From the NCBI RefSeq assembly GCF_002934445.1, contig NZ_PTJE01000002.1, positions 439,392-503,391 on the forward strand: a DNA stretch of 64,000 bases, in the 5' to 3' direction. A program made the translations under genes and the position numbers. Below the pieces are notes generated by a model, which was given only the letters and a program-made list of their open reading frames with translations, did not search any database and was not told the origin of the DNA. How positions within the stretch are numbered: the first letter of the stretch is position 1; each line of letters begins with the position of its first letter. This stretch comes from Nonlabens xylanidelens (lineage in GTDB: Bacteria; Bacteroidota; Bacteroidia; Flavobacteriales; Flavobacteriaceae). This document shows, in pieces, positions 1 to 7,570 of the stretch.

Positions 1-548
1 TAAAAGAACACGTTGCTTCTCTTAAAAAACACGTCGCAGATTTATCTGGAAAAAGCTATCATGATTACCACATCGATAGCCCAGACTTTGTACTTCTTTT
101 TGTACCTATAGAACCAGCATTTGCCATGGCGTTAAATTATGATGGAAATCTATACAGTGAGGCATTTGATAAGAATATAGTTATAGTTACACCTACCACT
201 CTATTAGCGACATTGCGTACTATAGACACGATGTGGCAAAATGAAAAACAGCAAAAAAACGCACTAGACATAGCAACAGCTGCTGGTGCTTTGTACGATA
301 AATTTGTAGGTCTTACAGAAGATTTAATTAAAGTAGGTTCACAACTAGATACGGTTAAAAAATCTTATTCTGCTAGTATGAATAAACTTACTGAAGGTTC
401 TGGAAACCTAGTAGGTCGTATAGAACGTTTAAAAAGATTAGGTGCCAAAGCCAATAAATCTCTGAATGAAAAACTGGTAAATCGTGCTATAGAAAGTGAT
501 CCAGATTTTCTAGAAGCTAGTGACGAAGAACAACGACTAAACTTATAA
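1..548 (+). CDS. rmuC: DNA recombination protein RmuC, C-terminal part (5' truncated)
   Basis: The reading frame is open from the left edge, so the gene starts outside the window; the ATG at 126 is internal. The visible 180 or so residues match the end of the RmuC nuclease-like domain: a strand with PDFVLLFVPIE, the segment NIVIVTPTTLLATLRTI, and a following helical region with WQNEKQQKNA and LYDKFVGLTEDL. A charged helical tail ends in DEEQRLNL. RmuC proteins are linked to limiting DNA inversions and to recombination, through a predicted restriction-endonuclease-like core and an N-terminal coiled coil not seen here. The stop lies two bases before an array of palindromic sites that serves the next gene. 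Confidence 0.9.
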   Translation, partial: KEHVASLKKHVADLSGKSYHDYHIDSPDFVLLFVPIEPAFAMALNYDGNLYSEAFDKNIVIVTPTTLLATLRTIDTMWQNEKQQKNALDIATAAGALYDKFVGLTEDLIKVGSQLDTVKKSYSASMNKLTEGSGNLVGRIERLKRLGAKANKSLNEKLVNRAIESDPDFLEASDEEQRLNL

Positions 549-549
549 T

Positions 550-682
550 ATTACACTATTACGTAATAAGAATCAAATATTACATAATAACGTAATAAAA
601 TACAATTATTACACTTTTATGTAATAAATACAAATATTACTTAATAATGTAATATATTTGAATTATTACACTTTTACGTAAT
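550..682 (+). promoter_or_regulatory. Array of five palindromic operator-like sites
   Basis: Five copies of ATTAC-N8-GTAAT lie at 550-567, 579-596, 608-625, 636-653 and 665-682. The period is 29, 29, 28 and 29 bp. The 10-11 bp linkers and part of the N8 centre vary, while the arms are invariant. This is the pattern of binding sites for a dimeric protein rather than of a simple tandem repeat. A TAnnTTTG promoter element lies between copies 4 and 5. The last copy ends 16 bases before the start codon of the SatD-like gene, so occupancy should block or modulate that promoter. The binding protein is not shown; autoregulation by the downstream HTH protein is the simplest inference. Confidence 0.8.
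653..660 (+). promoter_or_regulatory. Flavobacterial -7 element for the SatD-like operon
   Basis: TATATTTG matches the Bacteroidota -7 consensus TAnnTTTG exactly. It sits between operator copies 4 and 5, which would place the transcript start near 665, inside copy 5. A clear -33 TTG is not visible, as is common at regulated promoters. Confidence 0.6.
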
Positions 683-698
683 AATTTAAAAGTAGTTT

Positions 699-1319
699 AT
701 GCAAGTAGTCTTAGCAGGTGATATAATAGGTTCTCAAAAGAACCAGCCAGATGATTATCTCAAGATCATAGAGCCTATTTTAAAAGTACATTCTAAAAAT
801 GGAATGTATCAAATATATCGTGGCGATAGTTTTCAAGTATGGATGGACAGTCCAGAGCAAGGTTTATTAACCTGTCTTAAATTAAAAACTGCGTTGAGAA
901 AAACCGGTATGCTAGATGTAAGAATAGCAATAGGTGTAGGCGATGTACAAGTTATAGATAATGATATTGCAAAATCTTCTGGAAATGCTCTAACACAATC
1001 TGGAGAGTTATTAGATTCATTAAAGAATAAGGAGCAAAACATTATGGTAAGAAGTGGAAACCCACTGGATTATTATATGAATACTGCATTAAAAATTGCT
1101 CTTATTTATATGGATGATTGGACAGAGAATGCAGCTGCCATTTTATATGAAGTTTATAAAAACCCTACTATTACCCAACAAGAAATGGGTGATAAATTAG
1201 GTATTAAGCAAGCCACTGCTAGCCGCAGACTAGATCGTGCCCATTATAAAGAGACAGATGCACTTCTACATTTATTTAAACAATACTATAAAGACGTGAG
1301 CCATGGAAGTATTAATTAA
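699..1319 (+). CDS. SatD-family protein: cyclase-like domain plus C-terminal HTH
   Basis: The protein has 206 residues. The N-terminal part has the layout of a class III nucleotidyl cyclase domain: LAGDIIGSQ at 5-13 (like the DIxGS metal-binding strand), GDSF at 42-45 (second metal-site Asp), RIAIGVGDV at 75-83 and GNALTQSGEL at 95-104. The usual catalytic Arg of the last motif is replaced by Ser, so nucleotide binding is more likely than catalysis. Residues 157-181 (TITQQEMGDKLGIKQATASR and following) form a helix-turn-helix. Proteins of this type are annotated as SatD family and are often next to DUF3307 proteins, as here. The gene overlaps the next one by 17 bases and lies behind a five-site operator array. 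I infer a one-component regulator; the cyclase similarity is my own reading from motifs. Confidence 0.75.
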   Translation: MQVVLAGDIIGSQKNQPDDYLKIIEPILKVHSKNGMYQIYRGDSFQVWMDSPEQGLLTCLKLKTALRKTGMLDVRIAIGVGDVQVIDNDIAKSSGNALTQSGELLDSLKNKEQNIMVRSGNPLDYYMNTALKIALIYMDDWTENAAAILYEVYKNPTITQQEMGDKLGIKQATASRRLDRAHYKETDALLHLFKQYYKDVSHGSIN

Positions 1320-2010
1320 GTTACTAATAGCACACTTTTTAGGTGATTTCATTCTACAGACCAATAATTTTACTAAACAAAAAGAAAAACACCAGCTACG
1401 CTCCTACCACCTCTATGTTCATGCGACAATTCATGCACTGTTGTCCTGGATTCTTCTTTGGGATTTAAAATACTGGTATGTGGCCCTTATCATTTTAGTA
1501 ACACATTTTTTAATAGATGCAGGTAAACTATATTTCACCACTAAGAAAAACAGCCGCTGGTTATTTACCATAGATCAAATAGCTCATATTTTAATACTCG
1601 TAGTTCTAGCAACAAATACATCGGGAATTAACTTTATTATAAACGAACAGTTTTTACAAATACTATGGCCATTAATCTTATGTGTATTATTTCTTACTAG
1701 TCCTGTAGCCATCATGCTTAAAATATTTTTTACTAGATGGACTTTAACAGAAGACGACACCGGAATTTATGGACTTAAAAATGCTGGGAAATGGATAGGT
1801 ATGTTAGAGCGATTGCTTATATTCTTATTTATTATAACAGACCATTTTAGCGCTGTAGGATTATTATTAACTGCAAAATCTGTTTTTAGATTTGGTGATT
1901 TAAGTAAGGCAAAAAATATGAAGCTCACAGAGTACGTATTAATAGGTACATTGCTTAGCTTTGGAATCGCAATTCTAACCGGATTGTTATTTAAAAATTA
2001 CATGATATGA
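1303..2010 (+). CDS. DUF3307 integral membrane protein
   Basis: The protein has 235 residues with about six hydrophobic segments. The N-terminus LLIAHFLGDFILQT followed by an Asn-Asn-Phe and a basic stretch is characteristic of DUF3307; a second signature is THFLIDAGK near residues 67-75. The conserved His and Asp residues (H11, D15, H67, D71) are repeated as an HxxxD pattern in membrane-proximal segments, which could form a metal or active site. Function is unknown in the family. It overlaps the SatD-like gene by 17 bases and the next gene by 4, so it is very probably translated as part of a three-gene operon under the palindrome array. Confidence 0.8.
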   Translation: MEVLIKLLIAHFLGDFILQTNNFTKQKEKHQLRSYHLYVHATIHALLSWILLWDLKYWYVALIILVTHFLIDAGKLYFTTKKNSRWLFTIDQIAHILILVVLATNTSGINFIINEQFLQILWPLILCVLFLTSPVAIMLKIFFTRWTLTEDDTGIYGLKNAGKWIGMLERLLIFLFIITDHFSAVGLLLTAKSVFRFGDLSKAKNMKLTEYVLIGTLLSFGIAILTGLLFKNYMI

Positions 2011-2375
2011 AAAAGATTTTAGGAGTCATACTTACCACAATATTACTACTAGCCGTTATATGGTATGCATTTATATATTTCGCTAGCTATTCTGATGGGT
2101 ACCGTAGTGGAGAATTAATTAAGTTTACACATAAAGGTTTTGTCGTTAAAACCTGGGAAGGCGAGATCTCGCAAGGTATAAGCGGTGCACAAATTTTCTC
2201 TTTCTCTGTAATGGATAATCAACCAGAGATTATCGAAAAACTCAAGGAATATCAAGGTAAATATGTGAAGTTAAAGTATGAAGAGAAATTTGGAACTTTC
2301 TTCTTCTGGGGTGATACAAAATACTTTATTACCGAGGTTACTAAAGAAAATAGCCCACATTTTAATCGAGATTAA
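2007..2375 (+). CDS. Small membrane-anchored conserved hypothetical protein
   Basis: This 122-residue protein has one N-terminal membrane segment (residues 4-26) and an exported soluble domain with the motif SGELIKFTHKGFVVKTWEGE followed by GISGAQIFSFSV. Homologues with this motif are widespread in flavobacteria. They are sometimes misnamed 6-phosphogluconate dehydrogenase, which neither the length nor the motifs support. The start overlaps the stop of the DUF3307 gene by four bases, so translation is probably coupled. A perfect palindrome of the genome-wide family follows ten bases after the stop. Function unknown. Confidence 0.75.
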   Translation: MKKILGVILTTILLLAVIWYAFIYFASYSDGYRSGELIKFTHKGFVVKTWEGEISQGISGAQIFSFSVMDNQPEIIEKLKEYQGKYVKLKYEEKFGTFFFWGDTKYFITEVTKENSPHFNRD

Positions 2376-2384
2376 TGATGGGAA

Positions 2385-2406
2385 TTCCGCTTTCGCGAAA
2401 GCGGAA
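2385..2406. repeat. CGCTTTCGCGAAAGCG palindrome, copy 1
   Basis: This is a perfect 22-bp palindrome and the longest copy in the window; its ends are TTCC/GGAA. It lies between the small membrane protein and the thioesterase. No T-run follows, so it is not a normal terminator. Confidence 0.9.
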
Positions 2407-2445
2407 CACTTATCCAATTAATTCTCTTAACAACAAGCACATTTT

Positions 2446-2991
2446 ATGAAAGATACTTTTAAATCTCCAGAACAATCTAGAGTCATGTTATCCTTATTAA
2501 TGTTACCATCTAATGCCAATTTTTCTGGTAAAATTCATGGAGGTTATGTTCTTTCTCTAATAGATCAAATTGCATTTGCTTGTGCGTCAAAACACAGTGG
2601 TGTCTACTGCGTTACAGCAAGTGTGGATGTTGTAGATTTTTTAGCTCCTATAGAAGTAGGCGAAATGTTAACCTTAAAAGCATCTGTAAACTATGTAGGT
2701 AAATCTTCTATGGTAGTAGGTATACGTGTAGATGCAGAGAACATACAAACTGGTGTGACAAAGCACTGTAATTCTTCTTTTTTAACTATGGTTGCCAAAG
2801 ATGAAAATGGTAAAACCGTACCTGTTCCTGGACTTAAAATAAGTAACGAGACTCATGTACGCAGGTTTGCTAGAGCCATAAAAAGAAAACAAATTAAACA
2901 AAAAAGCGCCCAAGAAATCGCTGCTGCAAACTTCTCTGACGCTAGTTATAAGGAAGAATTAAAAAATTACAATGTAGAGATTGTTCTTTAA
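2446..2991 (+). CDS. Acyl-CoA thioesterase, hotdog fold
   Basis: The 181-residue protein has a hotdog domain of the YciA/BACH type. The signature is GKIHGGYVLSLIDQIAFACA at 28-47, with Asn24 and Asp40 as the probable catalytic pair and the helix starting HGG. A second block is DFLAPIEVGEMLTLKASVNY at 64-83. The C-terminal 60 residues are basic and helical (FARAIKRKQIKQKSAQEIAA), as in related cytosolic thioesterases. It should hydrolyse acyl-CoA to free acid and CoA in the cytoplasm. It is a single gene between the palindrome at 2385 and the convergent aspartokinase, with no visible terminator in the 34-base gap. Confidence 0.85.
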   Translation: MKDTFKSPEQSRVMLSLLMLPSNANFSGKIHGGYVLSLIDQIAFACASKHSGVYCVTASVDVVDFLAPIEVGEMLTLKASVNYVGKSSMVVGIRVDAENIQTGVTKHCNSSFLTMVAKDENGKTVPVPGLKISNETHVRRFARAIKRKQIKQKSAQEIAAANFSDASYKEELKNYNVEIVL

Positions 2992-3025
2992 AAAAAACAC
3001 CTACTTCTAACTCTGTTTATTATAA

Positions 3026-4363
3026 TTAATAGGCAACAGCTTTTTCCTGTTGGGATTCAAATACATAACCTTGTAATTTTTGTAACGTATTTAATTTTTG
3101 ATCTGTATTGATCAATAATGATATATTATTATTGCTACCACCATATGAGATCATGCGTACAGGTACATCTTGTAATACTTGAAATAAATGTGGTGTGTCT
3201 TCATGATAAATAATATTGTTACCTACCAGACACACGATACTCATACCTTGATCTACATCTACACTAGCTATCTTCTCTAGTTCTTCTACTATAGCATCCA
3301 GATGTAATGGATTATCTATGGTAAGAGAAACAGCTATTTCTGATGTGGTAATCATGTCTATAGAGGTCTCGTATTTTTCGAAAATTTCAAATACTTTTTT
3401 AAGAAAACCATGCGCTTGTAACATTCTTGCAGATTTTATCTTAATGGCATAGATGCCGTCTTTTGCCGCGATAGCCTTGATTCCTTCTCCATGAACATGA
3501 TGTGTTATTAAAGTACCATAAGAATCTGGAGACATGGTATTTTTTAAACGTACAGGAATGTTAAGATCTTTTACAGGTATAACCGTTTGAGGATGTAAAA
3601 TTTTGGCTCCGAAATAAGCAAGCTCTGCCGCTTCATCAAAAGATATGTTTGAAATAGCAGTCGTATTTTCTACAAAACGAGGGTCGTTATTGTGGAAACC
3701 ATCGATGTCCGTCCATATTTGTACTTCGTCTGCCTCAATGGCTGCTCCTACTATAGAAGCTGTATAATCACTACCACCACGTTGTAAATTAGATACATTA
3801 CCCTGAACATCTAGACATATAAAGCCTTGAGTAATGTAAATATCTGCCTCACTATTTTCATTTAAAATCCTATCTAGATTTTGTTTGATATAAAAAGAAT
3901 CTGGCTCGTCATTATTATCAATACGCATAAAATCTAAAGCAGGTAATAATGCAGCGTTAATACCTTCTTGCTTTAAAAATCTACTGAATAGAAAGGTAGA
4001 TAATAGTTCTCCTTGAGCAACTATTTGATTATAAATCAATGTAGTATGCTCTGAGCCTACAAGCTCTATTAAATTTGTAAAAACATTATTTACATATTCT
4101 TGAGATTCCTTAATAAGCACACTATCATTTAATAATTGCTCTATAGTAATTTGATAACTACTAGCCAGTTGTTGTATAAGAATAAGTGCAGATTCTTTTT
4201 CATTTAAGCGTATCTGTTCAGATATTTCTACCAAAGCATTTGTAGTACCAGACATAGCAGATAGTACCACCACTTTCTTAGTACCATCATTAATGATGTT
4301 TTTTACATGAGTCATGTTTTCTACAGAACCTACTGAAGTACCACCAAATTTTAAAACTAGCAT
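3026..4363 (-). CDS. lysC: Aspartate kinase (aspartokinase), monofunctional
   Basis: The protein has 445 residues. KFGGTSVGS at 5-13 is the amino-acid-kinase nucleotide loop; NLQRGGSDYTASIVGAAI near 193-210 is the aspartokinase signature; WTDIDGF follows. The last 150 residues are two ACT domains that would bind the allosteric amino acid (MITTSEIAVSLTID, then IVCLVGNN and VRMISYGGSNNNIS). It catalyses phosphorylation of aspartate, the first step towards lysine, threonine and methionine. It is divergent from an ACT-domain protein, and the two face each other through back-to-back promoters at 4420-4438, suggesting joint control. There is no fused homoserine dehydrogenase. Confidence 0.93.
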   Translation of the reverse strand: MLVLKFGGTSVGSVENMTHVKNIINDGTKKVVVLSAMSGTTNALVEISEQIRLNEKESALILIQQLASSYQITIEQLLNDSVLIKESQEYVNNVFTNLIELVGSEHTTLIYNQIVAQGELLSTFLFSRFLKQEGINAALLPALDFMRIDNNDEPDSFYIKQNLDRILNENSEADIYITQGFICLDVQGNVSNLQRGGSDYTASIVGAAIEADEVQIWTDIDGFHNNDPRFVENTTAISNISFDEAAELAYFGAKILHPQTVIPVKDLNIPVRLKNTMSPDSYGTLITHHVHGEGIKAIAAKDGIYAIKIKSARMLQAHGFLKKVFEIFEKYETSIDMITTSEIAVSLTIDNPLHLDAIVEELEKIASVDVDQGMSIVCLVGNNIIYHEDTPHLFQVLQDVPVRMISYGGSNNNISLLINTDQKLNTLQKLQGYVFESQQEKAVAY

Positions 4364-4419
4364 TTTATTAATTTTTAGGTAAAAATACAGCCACTCTTAT
4401 GGTAAAAGAAAAAATATAA

Positions 4420-4427
4420 CAAAATTA
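4420..4427 (-). promoter_or_regulatory. -7 element of the aspartokinase promoter
   Basis: Read on the minus strand this is TAATTTTG, an exact TAnnTTTG. It lies 56 bases upstream of the aspartokinase ATG and only three bases from the opposing element at 4431-4438. Confidence 0.55.
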
Positions 4428-4430
4428 GTT

Positions 4431-4438
4431 TAATTTTG
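4431..4438 (+). promoter_or_regulatory. -7 element of the ACT-protein promoter
   Basis: TAATTTTG is an exact TAnnTTTG match 25 bases before the ATG at 4464. It is the same octamer as the divergent aspartokinase element, so the two promoters overlap and may exclude one another. Confidence 0.55.
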
Positions 4439-4463
4439 CACAAGCTGTTAAATAGTTAACAAT

Positions 4464-5117
4464 ATGAAAACCATAGCAGATTGTGTTGAAGAGATTTTAG
4501 TTACTCAACCATTTCTAGAAGAAGCATTATCTAGACGCATCATTAATTTCTCTGCCCTAGCAGAAGAATTACAAGAGCCCATAAGTGGCATGCTTAGAAA
4601 ACCTGTTAAAACTGGTGCCATTATGATGGCGTTGAGACGTTACAATCCGCCCAAAGATTTGAGACATTCTAATAACTTAAAATCTATTTTAAATAATCTA
4701 GGAGATATAACAGTACGATCTAACCTTATCGATTTTACCTTTAAAAATTCTAGTACCTTATTCTTAAGTCATAGTAAGATTCTAGAGTCCATAAACACAA
4801 CTATTTTTTATGGATTTTCTAAAGGAATACATGAAAGTAACCTGGTTATATCCATGAGTGAGAAGGAAAAAATACAATCTCAATTTGCCGATGAGATCAT
4901 GACGAGCACACAAGACAATTTAAGCGCCATAAGTATCGCTTTACCAGAAAATAACACTCAAGTCCCTGGTTTATATTATCAAATATTTAAACGTTTTGCA
5001 TGGGAAGGCATCTCTTTGCATGAGGTTATTTCTACTACTAACGAGTTCAGTGTACTCGTGGAAAATGATACGGTAGACAAAGCATTTTCGGCTATTAAAA
5101 AGTTGGGATACACCTAG
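4464..5117 (+). CDS. ACT-domain protein, probable amino-acid-responsive regulator
   Basis: The protein has 217 residues and no enzyme domain that I recognise. The last 50 residues (PGLYYQIFKRFAWEGISLHE, then EVISTTNEFSVLV, then KAFSAIKKLGY) follow the aspartokinase-type ACT pattern with its beta-alpha-beta rhythm. The N-terminal 65 residues (MKTIADCVEEILVTQPFLEE and MLRKPVKTGAIMMALRRYNP) look like a small helical, possibly winged-helix, domain. It is divergent from aspartokinase. A ligand-sensing regulator of that pathway is a reasonable inference but not shown. A strong terminator follows. Confidence 0.7.
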   Translation: MKTIADCVEEILVTQPFLEEALSRRIINFSALAEELQEPISGMLRKPVKTGAIMMALRRYNPPKDLRHSNNLKSILNNLGDITVRSNLIDFTFKNSSTLFLSHSKILESINTTIFYGFSKGIHESNLVISMSEKEKIQSQFADEIMTSTQDNLSAISIALPENNTQVPGLYYQIFKRFAWEGISLHEVISTTNEFSVLVENDTVDKAFSAIKKLGYT

Positions 5118-5160
5118 TACTTACCATTTAATAAATAAAATATTGACATACAAAAAATAA

Positions 5161-5198
5161 AAAAAAAGCCTGAATCAAATTGATTCAGGCTTTTTTTT
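5161..5198. terminator. Bidirectional intrinsic terminator
   Basis: The stem GCCTGAATCA/TGATTCAGGC (5168-5177 with 5181-5190) has an A-tract on the left and a T-tract on the right. It serves the ACT protein and the convergent serine hydrolase. Confidence 0.92.
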
Positions 5199-5217
5199 GA
5201 GCGCTTTAAATCTACCT

Positions 5218-6744
5218 TTACTCTACTCTCGTTGCGTTCATTTCGTTGAAAAAGAAGTCATCATTAGGCACGTCAAAGGTGATACCAGTAACTTTACCAT
5301 AAGCATCACTCTCAAATTTTACAGTTCCAAAACTAAACCATGCCTGCGGCTCGTCCCAATGGATTTCATAAGCATCATAATTAAAATGTGAGAGCGTACT
5401 ATTTAATAATGGCGTGTGTTCCCATAGTAATTTAAGCTCACCATTCATTTCTTTTACTTCAAAGTTTCCATAAATATCGGCATGATACCTTCCTATAATT
5501 GCTGCTTTCTTTAAAGTAGGTTGCGTTCCCTTAACTTGTTTTGCTTTTCTGTCTGCTATTCTAGTATCGCCCGCTTTCCATTTATCATAACCGTCTAGCA
5601 TTTCTTTACTCCAGTCTTTCTTATCCCGATTTAAGAAACGATCAAAGACGTAATAAGCAATAGCATTAGTCGGTGCTTTTACCCCATTAGTAAGTACTAC
5701 AACACCTAGGTTCTCATCTGGTAGTATTTGTACCGTAGATATCATACCATCATAACCACCACCGTGACGTACTCTAAAGTTACCTTGATAATCTCCAAGA
5801 AACCATCCCAATCCATAACCAGCATATTGAGAACCGGTAGAATTGCGATTTACTTGATTTACCCCAAAGCTATTATGTAAATTCCACATGTTATTGCGAT
5901 TCTGCTCAGAGAATAACGTGTCGTTTTTCTTAGTAACTCCATGATTCATATTAAGAATCATCCATTTACTCATGTCATGAACACTAGAAATAATACCACC
6001 TGTAGACTGCACGTTATCCCAACCTACCCAGGGAATCGTGTAATTCCTATTATTTGCATCCATAGCATGTGGAGTCGCTACATTCTTATTGCTGCCAAAA
6101 TCTTTGACACTCACCACCGTATCATCCATCTCTAGAGGTTTTAAAATACGCTCTGTAACATTTTCTTTGAAACTCTTATCAGTTACTTTTTCAATTAACG
6201 CACCAGCAGTGATAAACATTAAATTAGAATATCCATAACCAGCTCTAAAATCATAAGCCTGCGGTACAAACTTGATGCGCTTTACTACTTCTTCTGTACT
6301 CAACTCTGACTTATACCAGATACCATCACCAGAAAACGTTCCTAACCCTACATTATGACTCAATAAATCTTCTACCGTAACCATTCTACTTATTGCAGGG
6401 TCGTATACCTCAAAATAAGGCAAGTGATCCTGTACTTTATCCTTCCAGTTCACCTTGCCTTCTTCTACCAGTTGCGCCATAATAGCCGCGGTAAACGCTT
6501 TTGTATTACTAGCGATGGCATATAAGGTATGTTCATCTGGTTTTTCATTACCATTCACATCCATCTTTCCATAACCTTTCTCAAAAACGATTTTACCGTC
6601 CTTTACAATGGCAACACTTAATCCAGGAATGTTCCAGTTTTGTTGCGTTTGAGAAATGTATTGATCTAGCTTTTTGTAATTGACCTTTTGAGCAAATACC
6701 GCTGTAGAAACAAATAGAATAGATAGAAAGAGAATCTTTTTCAT
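5218..6744 (-). CDS. Secreted serine hydrolase, class C beta-lactamase family
   Basis: The 508-residue protein has a signal peptide (residues 1-18, ending VFA). It has the three active-site motifs of the class C beta-lactamase/DD-peptidase fold: SNTK at 79-82 (nucleophile Ser79 and Lys82), YSN at 172-174, and RHGGGYDGMIST near residue 330 in place of KTG. After the catalytic domain comes a linker and a C-terminal all-beta domain of about 100 residues (GRYHADIYGNFEVKEMNGEL), like DUF3471 domains attached to such enzymes. It probably acts on peptides or esters in the periplasm; the substrate cannot be read from the sequence. It is a single gene that shares its terminator with the convergent ACT gene. 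Confidence 0.88.
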   Translation of the reverse strand: MKKILFLSILFVSTAVFAQKVNYKKLDQYISQTQQNWNIPGLSVAIVKDGKIVFEKGYGKMDVNGNEKPDEHTLYAIASNTKAFTAAIMAQLVEEGKVNWKDKVQDHLPYFEVYDPAISRMVTVEDLLSHNVGLGTFSGDGIWYKSELSTEEVVKRIKFVPQAYDFRAGYGYSNLMFITAGALIEKVTDKSFKENVTERILKPLEMDDTVVSVKDFGSNKNVATPHAMDANNRNYTIPWVGWDNVQSTGGIISSVHDMSKWMILNMNHGVTKKNDTLFSEQNRNNMWNLHNSFGVNQVNRNSTGSQYAGYGLGWFLGDYQGNFRVRHGGGYDGMISTVQILPDENLGVVVLTNGVKAPTNAIAYYVFDRFLNRDKKDWSKEMLDGYDKWKAGDTRIADRKAKQVKGTQPTLKKAAIIGRYHADIYGNFEVKEMNGELKLLWEHTPLLNSTLSHFNYDAYEIHWDEPQAWFSFGTVKFESDAYGKVTGITFDVPNDDFFFNEMNATRVE

Positions 6745-6779
6745 GAGTTGAATTTATGGTATGAAGATAAGGGTTGTTT

Positions 6780-6795
6780 CGCTTTCGCGAAAGCG
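6780..6795. repeat. CGCTTTCGCGAAAGCG palindrome, copy 2
   Basis: This is a perfect 16-bp palindrome in the gap upstream of the serine hydrolase, 36 bases before its start codon. Confidence 0.9.
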
Positions 6796-6862
6796 TGTAA
6801 GTTTGAATAATCGTTCAAAGAATTAACAGTAAAGGCAAAATACAATTGGTTAAGTTATCTTT

Positions 6863-7018
6863 ATGAATCGAACGGTCAATTTTAATCTCGACATGAAAAA
6901 AGGATATCTTACTCGTTACCAAGGCTATGAAAAGCATCTAAGAAAATATTTAAAACGTAAATTTTGGAAAGGTGAGCGATTTGAAGAGAAGAAGGAGATC
7001 AAAAAACATGTCAATTGA
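6863..7018 (+). CDS. Small basic hypothetical protein (51 residues)
   Basis: An ATG at 6863 opens a 51-codon frame ending with TGA at 7016-7018. The product starts MNRTVNFNLDMKKG and is strongly basic in the middle (HLRKYLKRKFWKGERF), followed by a Lys/Glu-rich tail. No signal peptide is seen. The gap of about 340 bases between the serine hydrolase and the next gene would otherwise be empty, and the coding composition (a coherent charged helix, with no rare-looking residue mix) supports a real gene. I do not recognise a family. A second in-frame ATG at residue 11 is possible. Confidence 0.45.
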   Translation: MNRTVNFNLDMKKGYLTRYQGYEKHLRKYLKRKFWKGERFEEKKEIKKHVN

Positions 7019-7087
7019 GTGTAACAGAATGAAAAACTATTTAGCAAAATATCTATCTAAATCTACATTTTAAAAAAGCTTTTAATT

Positions 7088-7567
7088 TTGAAAAAAAAAC
7101 TTTTAATACTAGCCTTAATATTTCAGGCAGGCATTTTAAACGCTCAGAAAACTCAATCTGAATTGATAATAGGAACTTGGAGGTTTGAAAAGAATTGTGA
7201 TTTAAGAACAAGACAAGAAAAAGTTAAATATTCTGACATTCCCTATTGCCCTCGAGAGACAGATACCAATTCTGGAAATACAGACAGAGTCTTTAAATCA
7301 AATAATCAGTTTGAATTTTATGAAACTCAATTTGGTATTTATAAGATAAAAAATAATGTACTAATAATTGAACATAGAATTTTACAAGAACATGCAAATC
7401 TAAATCCAGATGCAATAAAACGTTATCTTAAAAGAAAATTAATTGAGAAAAAAGATGATGGATTTTATTATTACAAACCTCAAATGTTAAGTATAAAATC
7501 AATTTCAGATGATCAAATCGAATTTGGTTCTGATAAACAATATACTATATGGAAACGCATAGATTAA
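7088..7567 (+). CDS. Secreted hypothetical protein, lipocalin-like N-terminus
   Basis: The 159-residue protein has a signal peptide (1-19, ending LNA, then QKTQ). The mature protein begins with LIIGTWRFEKNC, the strand pattern of lipocalin-like and similar small exported beta proteins, and ends with QYTIWKRID. Two of its three cysteines (Cys37 and Cys54) could form a disulfide. It stands first in an accessory group with the HEAT-repeat gene three bases downstream. The DNA here is more AT-rich than in the housekeeping blocks around it, suggesting an accessory region. Function unknown. Confidence 0.65.
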   Translation: MKKKLLILALIFQAGILNAQKTQSELIIGTWRFEKNCDLRTRQEKVKYSDIPYCPRETDTNSGNTDRVFKSNNQFEFYETQFGIYKIKNNVLIIEHRILQEHANLNPDAIKRYLKRKLIEKKDDGFYYYKPQMLSIKSISDDQIEFGSDKQYTIWKRID

Positions 7568-7570
7568 GTC

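Noticed and set aside
550-682. CRISPR array
   Set aside because: The repeats are 18 bp with 10-11 bp linkers, the arms are short palindromes and no cas genes are near. The position against a promoter fits operators, not a CRISPR array.
2007-2375. Naming the 122-residue protein a 6-phosphogluconate dehydrogenase
   Set aside because: The protein is too short and has no dinucleotide fold; similar names in databases look like transferred errors.
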